DNA from: an uncultured Bacteroidales bacterium
GTDB lineage: Bacteria; Bacteroidota; Bacteroidia; Bacteroidales; F082
Length of the DNA: 64,000 nt
Direction of reading: 5' to 3'
Assembly: GCA_900315175.1 (NCBI GenBank)
Contig: OMYA01000005.1
Span: 310,001-374,000, forward strand
The notes below the pieces were generated by a model, which had not been told where the DNA came from, did no database searches, and saw nothing but the letters and a program-made list of their open reading frames with translations. A program made the position numbers and the translations under genes. Position 1 is the first letter of the stretch. The number at the start of each line of letters is the position of its first letter. Shown here in pieces: positions 41,205 through 49,435 of the stretch.

Positions 41205-42251
41205 TTAATTCTTTATCAATCTCTTGCAGAAATCTTCAACTTCTTTTCTACTCCAATCAGGATCGGTGTTGAGGTAGAAATGACCGTTGTCGATAGCATT
41301 CTGTATGGAATATTTCTGAATTAGCTCGCCATCCAGGAAAAGGCCTATATTATGACCTTTAGCCTTTGTAGTAAACTGATACCATTCCTGACTGGCTTCC
41401 GGAGTCAGCTGCACAATGATCGGCGTTGATTCGCCCTGATTGCGATAGTTGACATGCAGTGTATGAATTATGTGCTTACCTTCATTATTAAAAACCAATG
41501 AGTCGGCATCCAACACCCTGAACTCCAGCTTTCCTTCGGTATAAACATCATTTTCAAGATGCGTATAGACGGTTGATTTATGTATTTGATACATGATTAT
41601 TAAACCTCCTGCAATTAACACTGCCAATGACCCCATGAAGTACCAGAATGTCATGTTTTTCTTGGTTGTAGGGCGTCTTTCGATGGCATCAATCTGTCGG
41701 ATGATATTGTTGCAATGACCTAAGAAAGTATGGTAAGCCACGATACCGATAACCAACAGCAGTATCCCCATAAAGCCTAGCACCCACATCGCATTCTCAA
41801 GACTAATACCCTTAATGGTCGCATTTTTTAATGTGATTACAGCCCCAAGCACAAAGCATACTAACAGCCAGATAACAATATAGATTGAGTAGCCGATCTT
41901 CAGTTTCTGCATGTTTTGTGAAAGCGTAAGCAAGTCGGAGTTGTCGACCACATGCTGGCGGGTGTTGCGGGTAAGCCAGAGTTCTACAAATGTAGCTATC
42001 GCCATCAATATGACCAAGATAATTGCGAAAGTGCGGAATCCCATAACTTCAAGATAAATGTACATCAGCACAGTAATGATAGGATAGACAAACATCGCCA
42101 CTTTTCTGTTTCTTGTGAAGTAGTCGACGTTGCTTTGAATTGCCGACTTCATCAGTCGTTGGTTGACGATTTCCTGCTGGTCGAATTGCTGTTTCAGCGT
42201 CGCATATTGGGCTTTCAGTTGTTCAATCTCATTTAAATTGTTGTTTTCCAT
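41205..42251 (-). CDS. Membrane protein paired with ECF sigma factor (copy 2), SecD-like tail
   Basis: The 348-residue protein has a cytosolic N-terminal coiled coil (about 1-45, MENNNLNEIEQLKAQYATLK), then about five transmembrane segments (near 55-90, 120-160 and 205-225). A C-terminal domain follows (about 235-348). Its stretch HNIGLFLDGELIQKYSIQNA near 300 resembles the P1 head of SecD. It follows the sigma gene by 2 bp. It is homologous over the first 200 residues to the 185-residue protein at 42816. A role as an anti-sigma or stress sensor is inference. Confidence 0.6.
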   Translation of the reverse strand: MENNNLNEIEQLKAQYATLKQQFDQQEIVNQRLMKSAIQSNVDYFTRNRKVAMFVYPIITVLMYIYLEVMGFRTFAIILVILMAIATFVELWLTRNTRQHVVDNSDLLTLSQNMQKLKIGYSIYIVIWLLVCFVLGAVITLKNATIKGISLENAMWVLGFMGILLLVIGIVAYHTFLGHCNNIIRQIDAIERRPTTKKNMTFWYFMGSLAVLIAGGLIIMYQIHKSTVYTHLENDVYTEGKLEFRVLDADSLVFNNEGKHIIHTLHVNYRNQGESTPIIVQLTPEASQEWYQFTTKAKGHNIGLFLDGELIQKYSIQNAIDNGHFYLNTDPDWSRKEVEDFCKRLIKN

Positions 42252-42253
42252 GA

Positions 42254-42751
42254 TTAATCTCCTTTTTCATTTTTGTTAGACATTTTCACCAATTTGTCTT
42301 TGATGCGGAGGAGCCTCACTCCCACGTTGCTCGGTGTGATGCCGATGATTGCCCCGATTTCCTCGTAGGTGACGCCTTCGAGCCATAGCAGAATCAGGCT
42401 TCGGTCGATAAGATCGAGCTTGTTGATACGGTCGTAGAGCTGTCGTATCTGATGCGTCGATGGGTCGTCGGCCTCGTAAGGGTCGATGTCGATTGTCAGC
42501 GGCACGGTGCTGATGCGGCGGCGCTCCTTGCGGTCGTTGTTAATGGCTGCATTGAGTGCCACGCGGTAAATCCATGTGCGTGCGCTGCTGCGCTTCTCGA
42601 AGCTGTCGAAGCCTTTCCACATCCTGATGAGGATTTCCTGGAAGAGGTCGTCGACCTCAGCGGAGTTTTTCGAGAACATGTAACACACAGTGTAGATCGT
42701 GCGCTTGTGCTCCCTCACCAAATTTTCAAATTGTCGTTCTTTTTCAATCAT
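42254..42751 (-). CDS. ECF-type RNA polymerase sigma factor (copy 2)
   Basis: The 165-residue protein has sigma region 2 (about 10-75, VDDLFQEILIRMWKGFDSFE) and region 4 (about 105-155, LWLEGVTYEEIGAIIGITPS). The HTH is intact. It closely parallels the sigma factor at 43385 (DVLFQE/LINLWRGFD, YEEIGEIIGIS). The gene precedes a membrane-protein gene by 2 bp, a typical sigma/regulator pairing. Confidence 0.93.
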   Translation of the reverse strand: MIEKERQFENLVREHKRTIYTVCYMFSKNSAEVDDLFQEILIRMWKGFDSFEKRSSARTWIYRVALNAAINNDRKERRRISTVPLTIDIDPYEADDPSTHQIRQLYDRINKLDLIDRSLILLWLEGVTYEEIGAIIGITPSNVGVRLLRIKDKLVKMSNKNEKGD

Positions 42752-42815
42752 AATTCGATCAAATTACAACCGTTTAGACATCGGAATTGGGAGTTTATTA
42801 CAAAAAATGAAAAAA

Positions 42816-43373
42816 TTATTCCTCCAAATCTTTCAAAATACCTTCCAACACTATTTCAACATCAGGTCTGACAAAAACTTTGTCGATTACATAATAAAGA
42901 CAGACGACAATAATATCAATATAAAGGCACATTGAAAATGTCGACACACCTTTCATTGATGCATTTGTCACGATAAGGACAAACAATCCAACAATTATCA
43001 AAGATAAACAGAAGAATATCATTAAAAGCCGTCTCGTTCTCTTATATACTTTCATCATTTTGTGGATTCTTCTCGAATTATCAGCCACATTCAACGATTC
43101 AATATTCCACTTCCTGGTTTTCAGATAGATATATAGATTCAATGAGATAACACCCAAGCACCAAGGCAAAAAATACCAACCTATCCACAAACAAATAAAA
43201 GGTGTCAGGACAGCCACGACTATCATTCTGATGAGCAGTTTACGCTGCATTTCCGAGATATGTTTCTTTGTGGCTTCGCTAATATGCTTATCGCTGACGA
43301 TGCTTTCTTTTTCCAGCTTCTCGTTCAAGGTGGCAAGCTGCGCCCGCATTTTTTCCAATTCGTTGTTTTCCAT
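42816..43373 (-). CDS. Membrane protein paired with ECF sigma factor (copy 1)
   Basis: The 185-residue protein starts MENNELEKMRAQLATLNEKL, a cytosolic coiled coil, followed by four hydrophobic segments (about 48-80, 115-135 and 145-165). It shares this plan and the motif NASMKGVSTF with the longer protein at 41205 (NATIKGISLE), so they are paralogs. It starts 11 bp after the sigma factor at 43385 and is probably its regulator. Confidence 0.6.
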   Translation of the reverse strand: MENNELEKMRAQLATLNEKLEKESIVSDKHISEATKKHISEMQRKLLIRMIVVAVLTPFICLWIGWYFLPWCLGVISLNLYIYLKTRKWNIESLNVADNSRRIHKMMKVYKRTRRLLMIFFCLSLIIVGLFVLIVTNASMKGVSTFSMCLYIDIIVVCLYYVIDKVFVRPDVEIVLEGILKDLEE

Positions 43374-43384
43374 AGCTTTGCGTT

Positions 43385-43867
43385 TTAATCGTTCGACATT
43401 TTCTTCAGTTGTTCTTTGATTCTGACCAGTTTTACGGAGACGTTTTTGGTGGAGATGCCGATGATTTCACCGATTTCCTCGTAGCTCATGTTCTCCAGCC
43501 AAAGCAGGACGATTGCCCTATCGAGCACCCCGAGTTTGTTGATGCGGCGGTAAAGCATCTGCACTTGCCGGGTGTCATCGTCGGTGTCGGTGAACAGGTT
43601 GATGTCCATTGTCAGCGGCAACGTATCCACGCGGCGTTTCTTTTTACGTTCGAATGTGAGGCAGGTGTTCAGGCTGACGCGCCAGATCCATGTCTTCACG
43701 TCGCATTTTCCCTGAAAGCCGTCGAATCCGCGCCACAGGTTGATGAGCGTCTCCTGAAACAGGTCGTTCACCTCATCCTGGTCCTTTGAAAAAAGGTAGC
43801 ACACGGTGAAAATGGCGGCTTTATTGGCCTTCACGATACGGTTAAACTCCAATTCTTTCTCCTTCAT
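43385..43867 (-). CDS. ECF-type RNA polymerase sigma factor (copy 1)
   Basis: The 160-residue protein has region 2 (about 10-75, VNDLFQETLINLWRGFDGFQ) and region 4 (about 105-150, LWLENMSYEEIGEIIGISTK). It lacks a long linker, as ECF factors do. It is the first gene of the tandem sigma-membrane-sigma-membrane run 43867-41205, which looks like a duplicated pair. Confidence 0.94.
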   Translation of the reverse strand: MKEKELEFNRIVKANKAAIFTVCYLFSKDQDEVNDLFQETLINLWRGFDGFQGKCDVKTWIWRVSLNTCLTFERKKKRRVDTLPLTMDINLFTDTDDDTRQVQMLYRRINKLGVLDRAIVLLWLENMSYEEIGEIIGISTKNVSVKLVRIKEQLKKMSND

Positions 43868-43943
43868 GGTCTAAAACCTTTTGCCTATTAGACGCTATAG
43901 TGATGGAAAAACTACAATAAATGATTAATTTTTTGCAAATATA

Positions 43944-45002
43944 CTATTTTATCCTAACCCTCGGATCAAGTATTCCGTAAATAATGTCAACAATAATATT
44001 TATGATAATGAGCATCACCCCTATCAGCAATACCGCACCCATAACGACGGGGAAGTCGAATTTGTCGAGCGCATCAACGATGACCACGCCTATTCCTTTC
44101 CAGTCGAAGACATATTCCACGAAGACGGCACCTGCCAGCAAGGATGCGAACCATCCGGAAACGGCAGTAACCACTGGTGTCATAGCGTTTCTGAGTGCAT
44201 GAACGCCGATGACACGCCATTTCTTCAAGCCTTTGGCCTTGGCTGTGCGGATGTAATCCATCGACATCACCTCAAGCAAGGTGGTTCTGGTGAGCTCGGT
44301 GATGACCGCCAACGGCCTCAAGCCGAGTGTCAATGCAGGCAAAATGAGGTTTTTCAGGTCGAGATAGGCTCCATTGCCGTAATCGTCAACGGAGAATAGG
44401 CTTCCTGTCATGCTCAGGCCCGTCACCGACTCCAAGACGAAGCCAAACAGCCACGCGATGAGGATTGCGGCGAAAAACGACGGTAGCGACATGCCTATCG
44501 TGGTGATAAACAAGGTGAAACGGTTTAAAAAGTTGGAGTTCACGACAGCTGTGAGCACCCCGAGAAGCACGCCTATCACAAAAGCGAAGAGTATCGAGAC
44601 GAAAGCGAGTATCAGAGTGTTCGGGAAAGCCTCGGAAAGTATTGTCCCCACTGGTCTTTTGCTCTGATATGAATAGCGCAGATACGGCGTTTTGAAGATG
44701 ATTTTAGTGTTGCCGACAGTCGCGATTCGGGCATACGGCTCGTATTTCGCCAAATCTTTGTTTTCGTTGTAAAACGAGATAAACGAGAGGTCGTTAAGGT
44801 AGTCAACGTATTGTTTTCCAATGCTTTGGTCGAGCCCGAGCTCATGACGGATAGCCTGCACGTCGTTCTCGTCGGCACGTTGGCCGAGCATCATGCGCAC
44901 AGGGTCGCCAGGAACGATTGTGAAGAGGAAAAACACCAGCGTCGCCACGCCCCATAGGACGAGGATGCCATAAAGTATCTTTCTCACAATGTACGCAAAC
45001 AT
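43944..45002 (-). CDS. OppB/DppB-type ABC transporter permease, orphan
   Basis: The 352-residue protein has six transmembrane segments and the N-terminal signature MFAYIVRKILYGILVLWGVA, FTIVPGDPVRMMLGQ near 28-42, then the EAA-loop region RTAKAKGLKKWRVIGVHALR near 248-267. It belongs to peptide permeases, which normally pair with a second permease, two ATPases and a binding protein. None of these is in the window. It starts 1 bp after the DoxX-like gene ends, so the two share a transcript. Confidence 0.88.
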   Translation of the reverse strand: MFAYIVRKILYGILVLWGVATLVFFLFTIVPGDPVRMMLGQRADENDVQAIRHELGLDQSIGKQYVDYLNDLSFISFYNENKDLAKYEPYARIATVGNTKIIFKTPYLRYSYQSKRPVGTILSEAFPNTLILAFVSILFAFVIGVLLGVLTAVVNSNFLNRFTLFITTIGMSLPSFFAAILIAWLFGFVLESVTGLSMTGSLFSVDDYGNGAYLDLKNLILPALTLGLRPLAVITELTRTTLLEVMSMDYIRTAKAKGLKKWRVIGVHALRNAMTPVVTAVSGWFASLLAGAVFVEYVFDWKGIGVVIVDALDKFDFPVVMGAVLLIGVMLIIINIIVDIIYGILDPRVRIK

Positions 45003-45003
45003 A

Positions 45004-46095
45004 CTATTTCACCAACGGAAAATCGATTTTCGACCACTTGTCTTTAATAACTCCGTTATCAATAAGCATCAAGCCCGGATTGGAACGTACCATGGTTTTC
45101 AGTTCAAGCTCGTCGCCGTAATAAACATCGTTGAAAATCGGATATTTTTCGTTCAGTTTCTCAACATCTTCAGGCAATGCCGACGTAAGCCAGATATATT
45201 CATATCCTTGATTATAAACGACTTCGGTCATTTTAGTGCAGTTTTCGAAATCTTTTTCCGTCATCTCTTCGAGATAAGGTGCCACGAAGACGTACAGATT
45301 CTCTGTCTCGAACAAGATATGTGTAAAATCCTCGCCTTCCGCGTCCAATATGGCGAATCCGAGGGTATTGGAGCCGCCTTCGGAGCGTTGCGACACGAAG
45401 GTCCACTGGCTCATCCACACGCTGTCGTTCCACGGGTAGTTTGGCGACTCAAACTCTTGAGTTTCACCGGTTTCATTGTTCTGATACGTCACAAAAATCT
45501 TGCCTGCGTCGTAGCTTTGAGGCGTCATGTCCTTCCCCACTTTCCAGTCCATGAAGTCGACAACCGGCAGATGGCGGATGTTGTAAACCTCAAACCAGAC
45601 AAAAGCGCTCATGAAAGCGATGGCCAGAACCCACTGTACTGACAGCGACAATCGCTTGTTTTTCAGCGACTTATTGTTGACAATCACTGGCAACAGGACC
45701 AGATCTATCACGATATTTTTGCCAAACGTCTGCCAGTTTGTGAGTTTTATCGCCGTTCCGAAGCATCCGCAGTCGGGGACGAGGTCGTAAATGGCATCGA
45801 AGAAGGTGGTGGCGGTGAAGAACAGCATGAGGAGGGTCGCGCCGAGCGTAGCGAGGCGCGGCAAGACGTTGGTTAGCAAGCAGATGCCAACGATAAACTC
45901 CGCCAAAATCATCACCACGGCAAGCACCAAAGCGGCGTCGTTCATCCACTCAATACCGTAAGCGGCGAAGTATTCAAGCATCTTGTACTTCGTCCCAAGC
46001 GGGTCGACACCCTTCGTGAAACTGCTGAAAATAAACAGCAATCCGACGAGTATCCTGCATACCGCGACAACCGTTTTCTTTGCTGAAGCTCCCAT
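45004..46095 (-). CDS. DoxX/MauE-like membrane protein with thioredoxin-like tail (BT_3928 family)
   Basis: The 363-residue protein has four transmembrane helices in residues 10-150 of the DoxX type (RILVGLLFIFSSFTKGVDPL, DCGCFGTAIKLTNWQTFGK). A soluble C-terminal half (about 205-363) ends NPGLMLIDNGVIKDKWSKID, typical of thioredoxin-like domains. This matches the BT_3928 family as I recall it. The CGC cysteines near 110 may take part in redox chemistry. Its ATG overlaps the stop of the DUF1599 gene by one base (TAATG), so both are in one operon with the permease. Confidence 0.8.
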   Translation of the reverse strand: MGASAKKTVVAVCRILVGLLFIFSSFTKGVDPLGTKYKMLEYFAAYGIEWMNDAALVLAVVMILAEFIVGICLLTNVLPRLATLGATLLMLFFTATTFFDAIYDLVPDCGCFGTAIKLTNWQTFGKNIVIDLVLLPVIVNNKSLKNKRLSLSVQWVLAIAFMSAFVWFEVYNIRHLPVVDFMDWKVGKDMTPQSYDAGKIFVTYQNNETGETQEFESPNYPWNDSVWMSQWTFVSQRSEGGSNTLGFAILDAEGEDFTHILFETENLYVFVAPYLEEMTEKDFENCTKMTEVVYNQGYEYIWLTSALPEDVEKLNEKYPIFNDVYYGDELELKTMVRSNPGLMLIDNGVIKDKWSKIDFPLVK

Positions 46096-46646
46096 TATTC
46101 TTGCTTACCTTCATTAATCAATATCATGCAGAAGACAGCGTAGTTTATCATGTCGAAATAGTTGGCATCGAGACCTTCAGAAATCAAGGTCTTTCCGTTG
46201 TTGTCCTCTATCTCCTTAACTCTCAATATCTTCATCAGAATCAAATCAGTCATCGAGCTGATTCTCATGCTACGCCAAGCCTCGTCGTAATCGTGGTTTT
46301 TCTTCATCATGAGGTCAAAGGCGTCGTCAAGAACCTTTTTATGGAGACTTGATGCCTGCTCAAAATCCAAATCGGGTTTCTCAACCACTCCGAGCTGCAG
46401 CTGAATTATCGCCATGGCCGAATAGTTGATGATGCCGATAAACTCAGGCTCAACGCCTTCATTTACAAGGTGTTCCTTCTTCCTTTGAAGGCTTCTGATG
46501 CGGTTTGCCTTGATATAAATCTGGTCGGTAAGCGATTCTGTACGTAAAATACGCCATGCTGCACCGTAATCCCGCATCTTTTTATCGAAAATATCGCGGC
46601 ACTGTGCAACAACTTGCTGATATTCTGCTGTCGTATCCTTTTTCAT
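46095..46646 (-). CDS. DUF1599 protein
   Basis: The 183-residue protein contains two similar halves, each with a motif of the type KMRDYGAAWRILRTESLTDQI (here KKNHDYDEAWRSMRISSMTD) that defines DUF1599. The function is unknown; cytoplasmic location is likely. It is divergent from folP with 44 bp between starts, and it heads the operon with the DoxX-like protein and permease. Confidence 0.88.
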   Translation of the reverse strand: MKKDTTAEYQQVVAQCRDIFDKKMRDYGAAWRILRTESLTDQIYIKANRIRSLQRKKEHLVNEGVEPEFIGIINYSAMAIIQLQLGVVEKPDLDFEQASSLHKKVLDDAFDLMMKKNHDYDEAWRSMRISSMTDLILMKILRVKEIEDNNGKTLISEGLDANYFDMINYAVFCMILINEGKQE

Positions 46647-46690
46647 TGAAAATTTTTTATAATTTTGCGTTTGTAAAAATACATATTTTT

Positions 46691-47539
46691 ATGTTACGAA
46701 TAGCGAGTAGAGGACAAATTTTTTCGTGGGACCGTCCCGTTGTGATGGGAATCATGAACGTGACGCCCGATTCTTTCTTCGATGGCGGTAAGTATCAAGG
46801 ACTTACGGCAGTTTTGGAACATTGTCAGAAGATGGTCGCCGAGGGTGCCGACATCCTCGACCTGGGTGCTTTTTCCACCCGACCTGGCAGCGAACGCATC
46901 TCCGACAAGGAAGAAATTGAGCGAATCATACCAGCTTTGAAGGCTATCAGGGAAGAGTTCCCAGACATCCCTGTTTCCATCGACACATTCCGTCAAAGCG
47001 TTGCCGCTCAATGCATTGCAGAAGGCGCCGACATCATCAACGACATCTCGGGCGGACTTTTTGACGAGACGATGATTCCGTATGTCGGCAAAAACCACAT
47101 TCCATATGTTCTGATGCATATCACTGGCACGCTCCAAGGCATGCATCACGAAGAAATAATAAGCGAAGATGTTCATGAAAAAGTTCGCCAATACCTTGAA
47201 AATCAAGTGAATAAACTTTTAGAATACGGCGAACAGCAAATCATATTGGACCCGGGAATAGGATTCAACAAGACCATTGAATGCAACTTCGCTTTGCTTC
47301 GAGACCTCGACAAATATCGCGTCAACGGACTGCCAATTTTAATTGGAATTTCACGTAAATCTCTGATTTACAAAACATTAGGATTTACTCCACAAGACGC
47401 GCTGAATGGGACAACAGTATTGAACACTATCGCTTTAATGAACGGTGCCGATATTTTGCGAGTTCATGACGTAAAAGAGGCGGTAGAGGCAGTGAAACTC
47501 ACACACTCCGTCATTTCGAGCGAACATCGAACACAGTGA
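46691..47539 (+). CDS. folP: Dihydropteroate synthase
   Basis: FolP condenses p-aminobenzoate with hydroxymethyl-dihydropterin diphosphate in folate synthesis. From the ATG at 46691 it has 282 residues. Motifs VMGIMNVTPDSFFDGGKYQG near 18-37 and DLGAFSTRPGSERI near 56-69 are the classical pterin sites, and GIGFNKTIECN near 193-203 is the third. TAATTTTG (46660-46667) upstream is a likely -7 box. The last eight codons (VISSEHRTQ) are read from the dispersed TCATTTCGAGCG repeat, which also supplies the stop codon. Confidence 0.95.
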   Translation: MLRIASRGQIFSWDRPVVMGIMNVTPDSFFDGGKYQGLTAVLEHCQKMVAEGADILDLGAFSTRPGSERISDKEEIERIIPALKAIREEFPDIPVSIDTFRQSVAAQCIAEGADIINDISGGLFDETMIPYVGKNHIPYVLMHITGTLQGMHHEEIISEDVHEKVRQYLENQVNKLLEYGEQQIILDPGIGFNKTIECNFALLRDLDKYRVNGLPILIGISRKSLIYKTLGFTPQDALNGTTVLNTIALMNGADILRVHDVKEAVEAVKLTHSVISSEHRTQ

Positions 47540-47643
47540 GATGGTAGTCGAGAAATCCTTTATTTACGTAAACAATTGAATGATTTAGTTAAACAAGGAT
47601 TTCTCCATTCCGTTCCACTGCGTTACACTCCAGTCGAAATGAC
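47510..47643. repeat. Inverted pair of TCATTTCGAGCG repeats overlapping folP 3' end
   Basis: The left arm starts at TCATTTCGAGCG (47511) inside folP and continues to GAGAAATCCTTT (47560-47571). The right arm starts at AAGGATTTCTCC (47595-47606) and ends CAGTCGAAATGACG at 47643. The arms are inverted and flank TATTTACGTAAACAATTGAA-like AT-rich DNA. It is the second such composite in the window after 14470-14568. Confidence 0.65.
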
Positions 47644-47657
47644 GAAATAAAAAAATG

Positions 47658-47686
47658 TTGCCGTTTTAAAAAAAATAGTATTTTTG
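47658..47686 (+). promoter_or_regulatory. Promoter of cdaA
   Basis: TTG (47658-47660) is separated by 18 nt from TATTTTTG (47679-47686). The leader is about 12 nt. Confidence 0.6.
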
Positions 47687-47704
47687 TGAGTTAATTCTAA
47701 CGTT

Positions 47705-48505
47705 ATGGTTGATTTGATGATAAGCTCTTTTATTCAGATTCGTTATTTGGACATTCTGGATATATTTCTGGTGGGATTGTTGTTGTATTTTCTTTACACG
47801 CTGGTGAAAGGAAGCACGGCAATCAACATCTTCATCGGCATCGTGGCGGTGATTATCGGCCTCAAAATCGTGACATTGCTGCACATGGAGCTCCTCACCT
47901 ACATCCTCGGAGCCTTCGTCAACGTCGGTTTCATAGCATTAATCATCATTTTCCAACCAGAAATCCGCAGGTTTTTGCTAAGCATCGGAACATCCAAGTT
48001 TGCCATCGGTTTTAGAAGGTTCTTCGCACATTTTGGCGTAACATACAAAGAGTCTGATGAGACAGACCTCGACCCGATATGCGAGGCATGTATCTCGATG
48101 GGTGAAGGAAAGGTTGGCGCATTGATTCTACTCACGCAAGAGAATGATTTACAAGACATTATCGACACAGGGGTGGTTATCGACGCTGTCATAAGCAAGC
48201 CATTGCTTGAGAATATCTTCTTCAAAAACAGTCCGCTCCACGATGGTGCGATGGTCATCTCGAAAAATAAAATAGTGGCTGCACGTTGCATCCTTCCTAT
48301 CACGCAACAGACAAGATTGCCTGGCAGTTACGGCCTGCGTCACCGTTCAGGTATAGGCGTCTCAGAGACCCACGACTGCATCGTTTTGGTTGTCTCCGAA
48401 GAAACCGGCAGCATCCGCATCGTTTTCGACGGCAAAGTCACCGACGTGAAACCTAACGAGATGAAGGCGAAAATCAAAGAGATTCAGGGAAGGAAGAGAC
48501 TTTAG
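47705..48505 (+). CDS. cdaA: Diadenylate cyclase CdaA
   Basis: CdaA makes the second messenger c-di-AMP from two ATP at the membrane. The 266 residues contain three N-terminal transmembrane helices (about 15-85) and the DAC domain (about 100-250). The catalytic motifs NSPLHDGAMVI near 177-187 and YGLRHRSGIGVSE near 207-219 are intact. It follows folP, an order common in Bacteroidales. c-di-AMP controls K+ transport; the K+/H+ antiporter at 12577 has an RCK_C domain that can bind it, so a functional link is possible (inference). Confidence 0.95.
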   Translation: MVDLMISSFIQIRYLDILDIFLVGLLLYFLYTLVKGSTAINIFIGIVAVIIGLKIVTLLHMELLTYILGAFVNVGFIALIIIFQPEIRRFLLSIGTSKFAIGFRRFFAHFGVTYKESDETDLDPICEACISMGEGKVGALILLTQENDLQDIIDTGVVIDAVISKPLLENIFFKNSPLHDGAMVISKNKIVAARCILPITQQTRLPGSYGLRHRSGIGVSETHDCIVLVVSEETGSIRIVFDGKVTDVKPNEMKAKIKEIQGRKRL

Positions 48506-48547
48506 CTGTTAGCCGTTAGCTATTAGCCGTTAGCCATTAGTTATTAA
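48505..48547. repeat. TTAGCCGTTAGCTATTAGCC repeat
   Basis: The repeat begins at the cdaA stop codon and reads GCTGTTAGCCGTTAGCTATT, then AGCCGTTAGCCATTAGTTAT. Confidence 0.6.
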
Positions 48548-48579
48548 CATGCTTTCGAGCGAAGTGTTTTTCTTCACCG

Positions 48580-49392
48580 TCATTTTATCTCGATAAGATA
48601 ATCACGTTGAGTCTGATAGAAATATCTTTCGTATGGGTCGTAACGGTAACGATTTATTGTATCTATCGCGCCAACCTCATGACTATCAATGTATTTATTC
48701 ATCATAAAGTCGTAACAATAGCCGGCGTAGAGGCGTCCTAAAACCGAGGCGAACTTATAAAAACCGTCGATGTTTATAGTATCGCAATAAGTCTTTGCAT
48801 AAACCTTATTTGTTTGATAGTCAATATCAAAATCCACATCGGTATCGTTGAAATAGTTCTGCTCGGTAAACGCCATCATATAGGTGGTGTCATTGGCGAG
48901 ACCGAACCAAGTTGCCACATTAACCATATCGACAGGCACATCCATGCAATAGCGGTTCTCATATACCCATTTGCAAAACTGCTGATTTTCCCATGCCTCC
49001 GTCACCTCAATTCGAGGTATCTCAATCACCCAATGTGTCGAGTCGGGTTGCGAGATACTATCCTCCCAATACTCCACTTCCAGTCCATAATCATTTAAAG
49101 TCTTCTTCATATTTAAATAAATGATATCCAAAAACTTATCATCATCTATTTTATCTATTACTTTAACTTGATTTTCGAGGTATTCGATATGCGCCTGAAG
49201 CGATGAATCAGCAAGATGTTCCGGTATCGAATCGTTTCGCATGTTCCGTTTCACCAACATATGAGGGACGTATAAAGCCACGACAGTTTTGCGGTTGTTT
49301 TTCACAAAACGACGTGCGATGCCGTGCTGCTCGGAACAAGAAATCAGGAGCAGAATCGCACATATAACCAGTAAAATTACATTTCTTTTCAT
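48580..49392 (-). CDS. Hypothetical lipoprotein, 270 residues
   Basis: I choose the ATG at 49392, where the lipoprotein signal begins (MKRNVILLVICAILLLISCS, Cys about 19). The mature protein starts EQHGIARRFVKNNRKTVVAL and contains IVEKYL-like helices and a C-terminal RYDPYERYFYQTQRDYLIEI. No known domain is visible. It is 43 bp downstream of parC on the same strand; a dispersed repeat fills the gap. Confidence 0.6.
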   Translation of the reverse strand: MKRNVILLVICAILLLISCSEQHGIARRFVKNNRKTVVALYVPHMLVKRNMRNDSIPEHLADSSLQAHIEYLENQVKVIDKIDDDKFLDIIYLNMKKTLNDYGLEVEYWEDSISQPDSTHWVIEIPRIEVTEAWENQQFCKWVYENRYCMDVPVDMVNVATWFGLANDTTYMMAFTEQNYFNDTDVDFDIDYQTNKVYAKTYCDTINIDGFYKFASVLGRLYAGYCYDFMMNKYIDSHEVGAIDTINRYRYDPYERYFYQTQRDYLIEIK

Positions 49393-49408
49393 ATCATTCT
49401 TTTTATCT

Positions 49409-49430
49409 CTCACAGATTTCACAGATATTA
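49409..49430. repeat. Dispersed repeat CTCACAGATTTCACAGATAT
   Basis: A copy of the CACAGATTTCACAGAT family lies between parC and the lipoprotein gene. Confidence 0.5.
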
Positions 49431-49435
49431 TCGTG

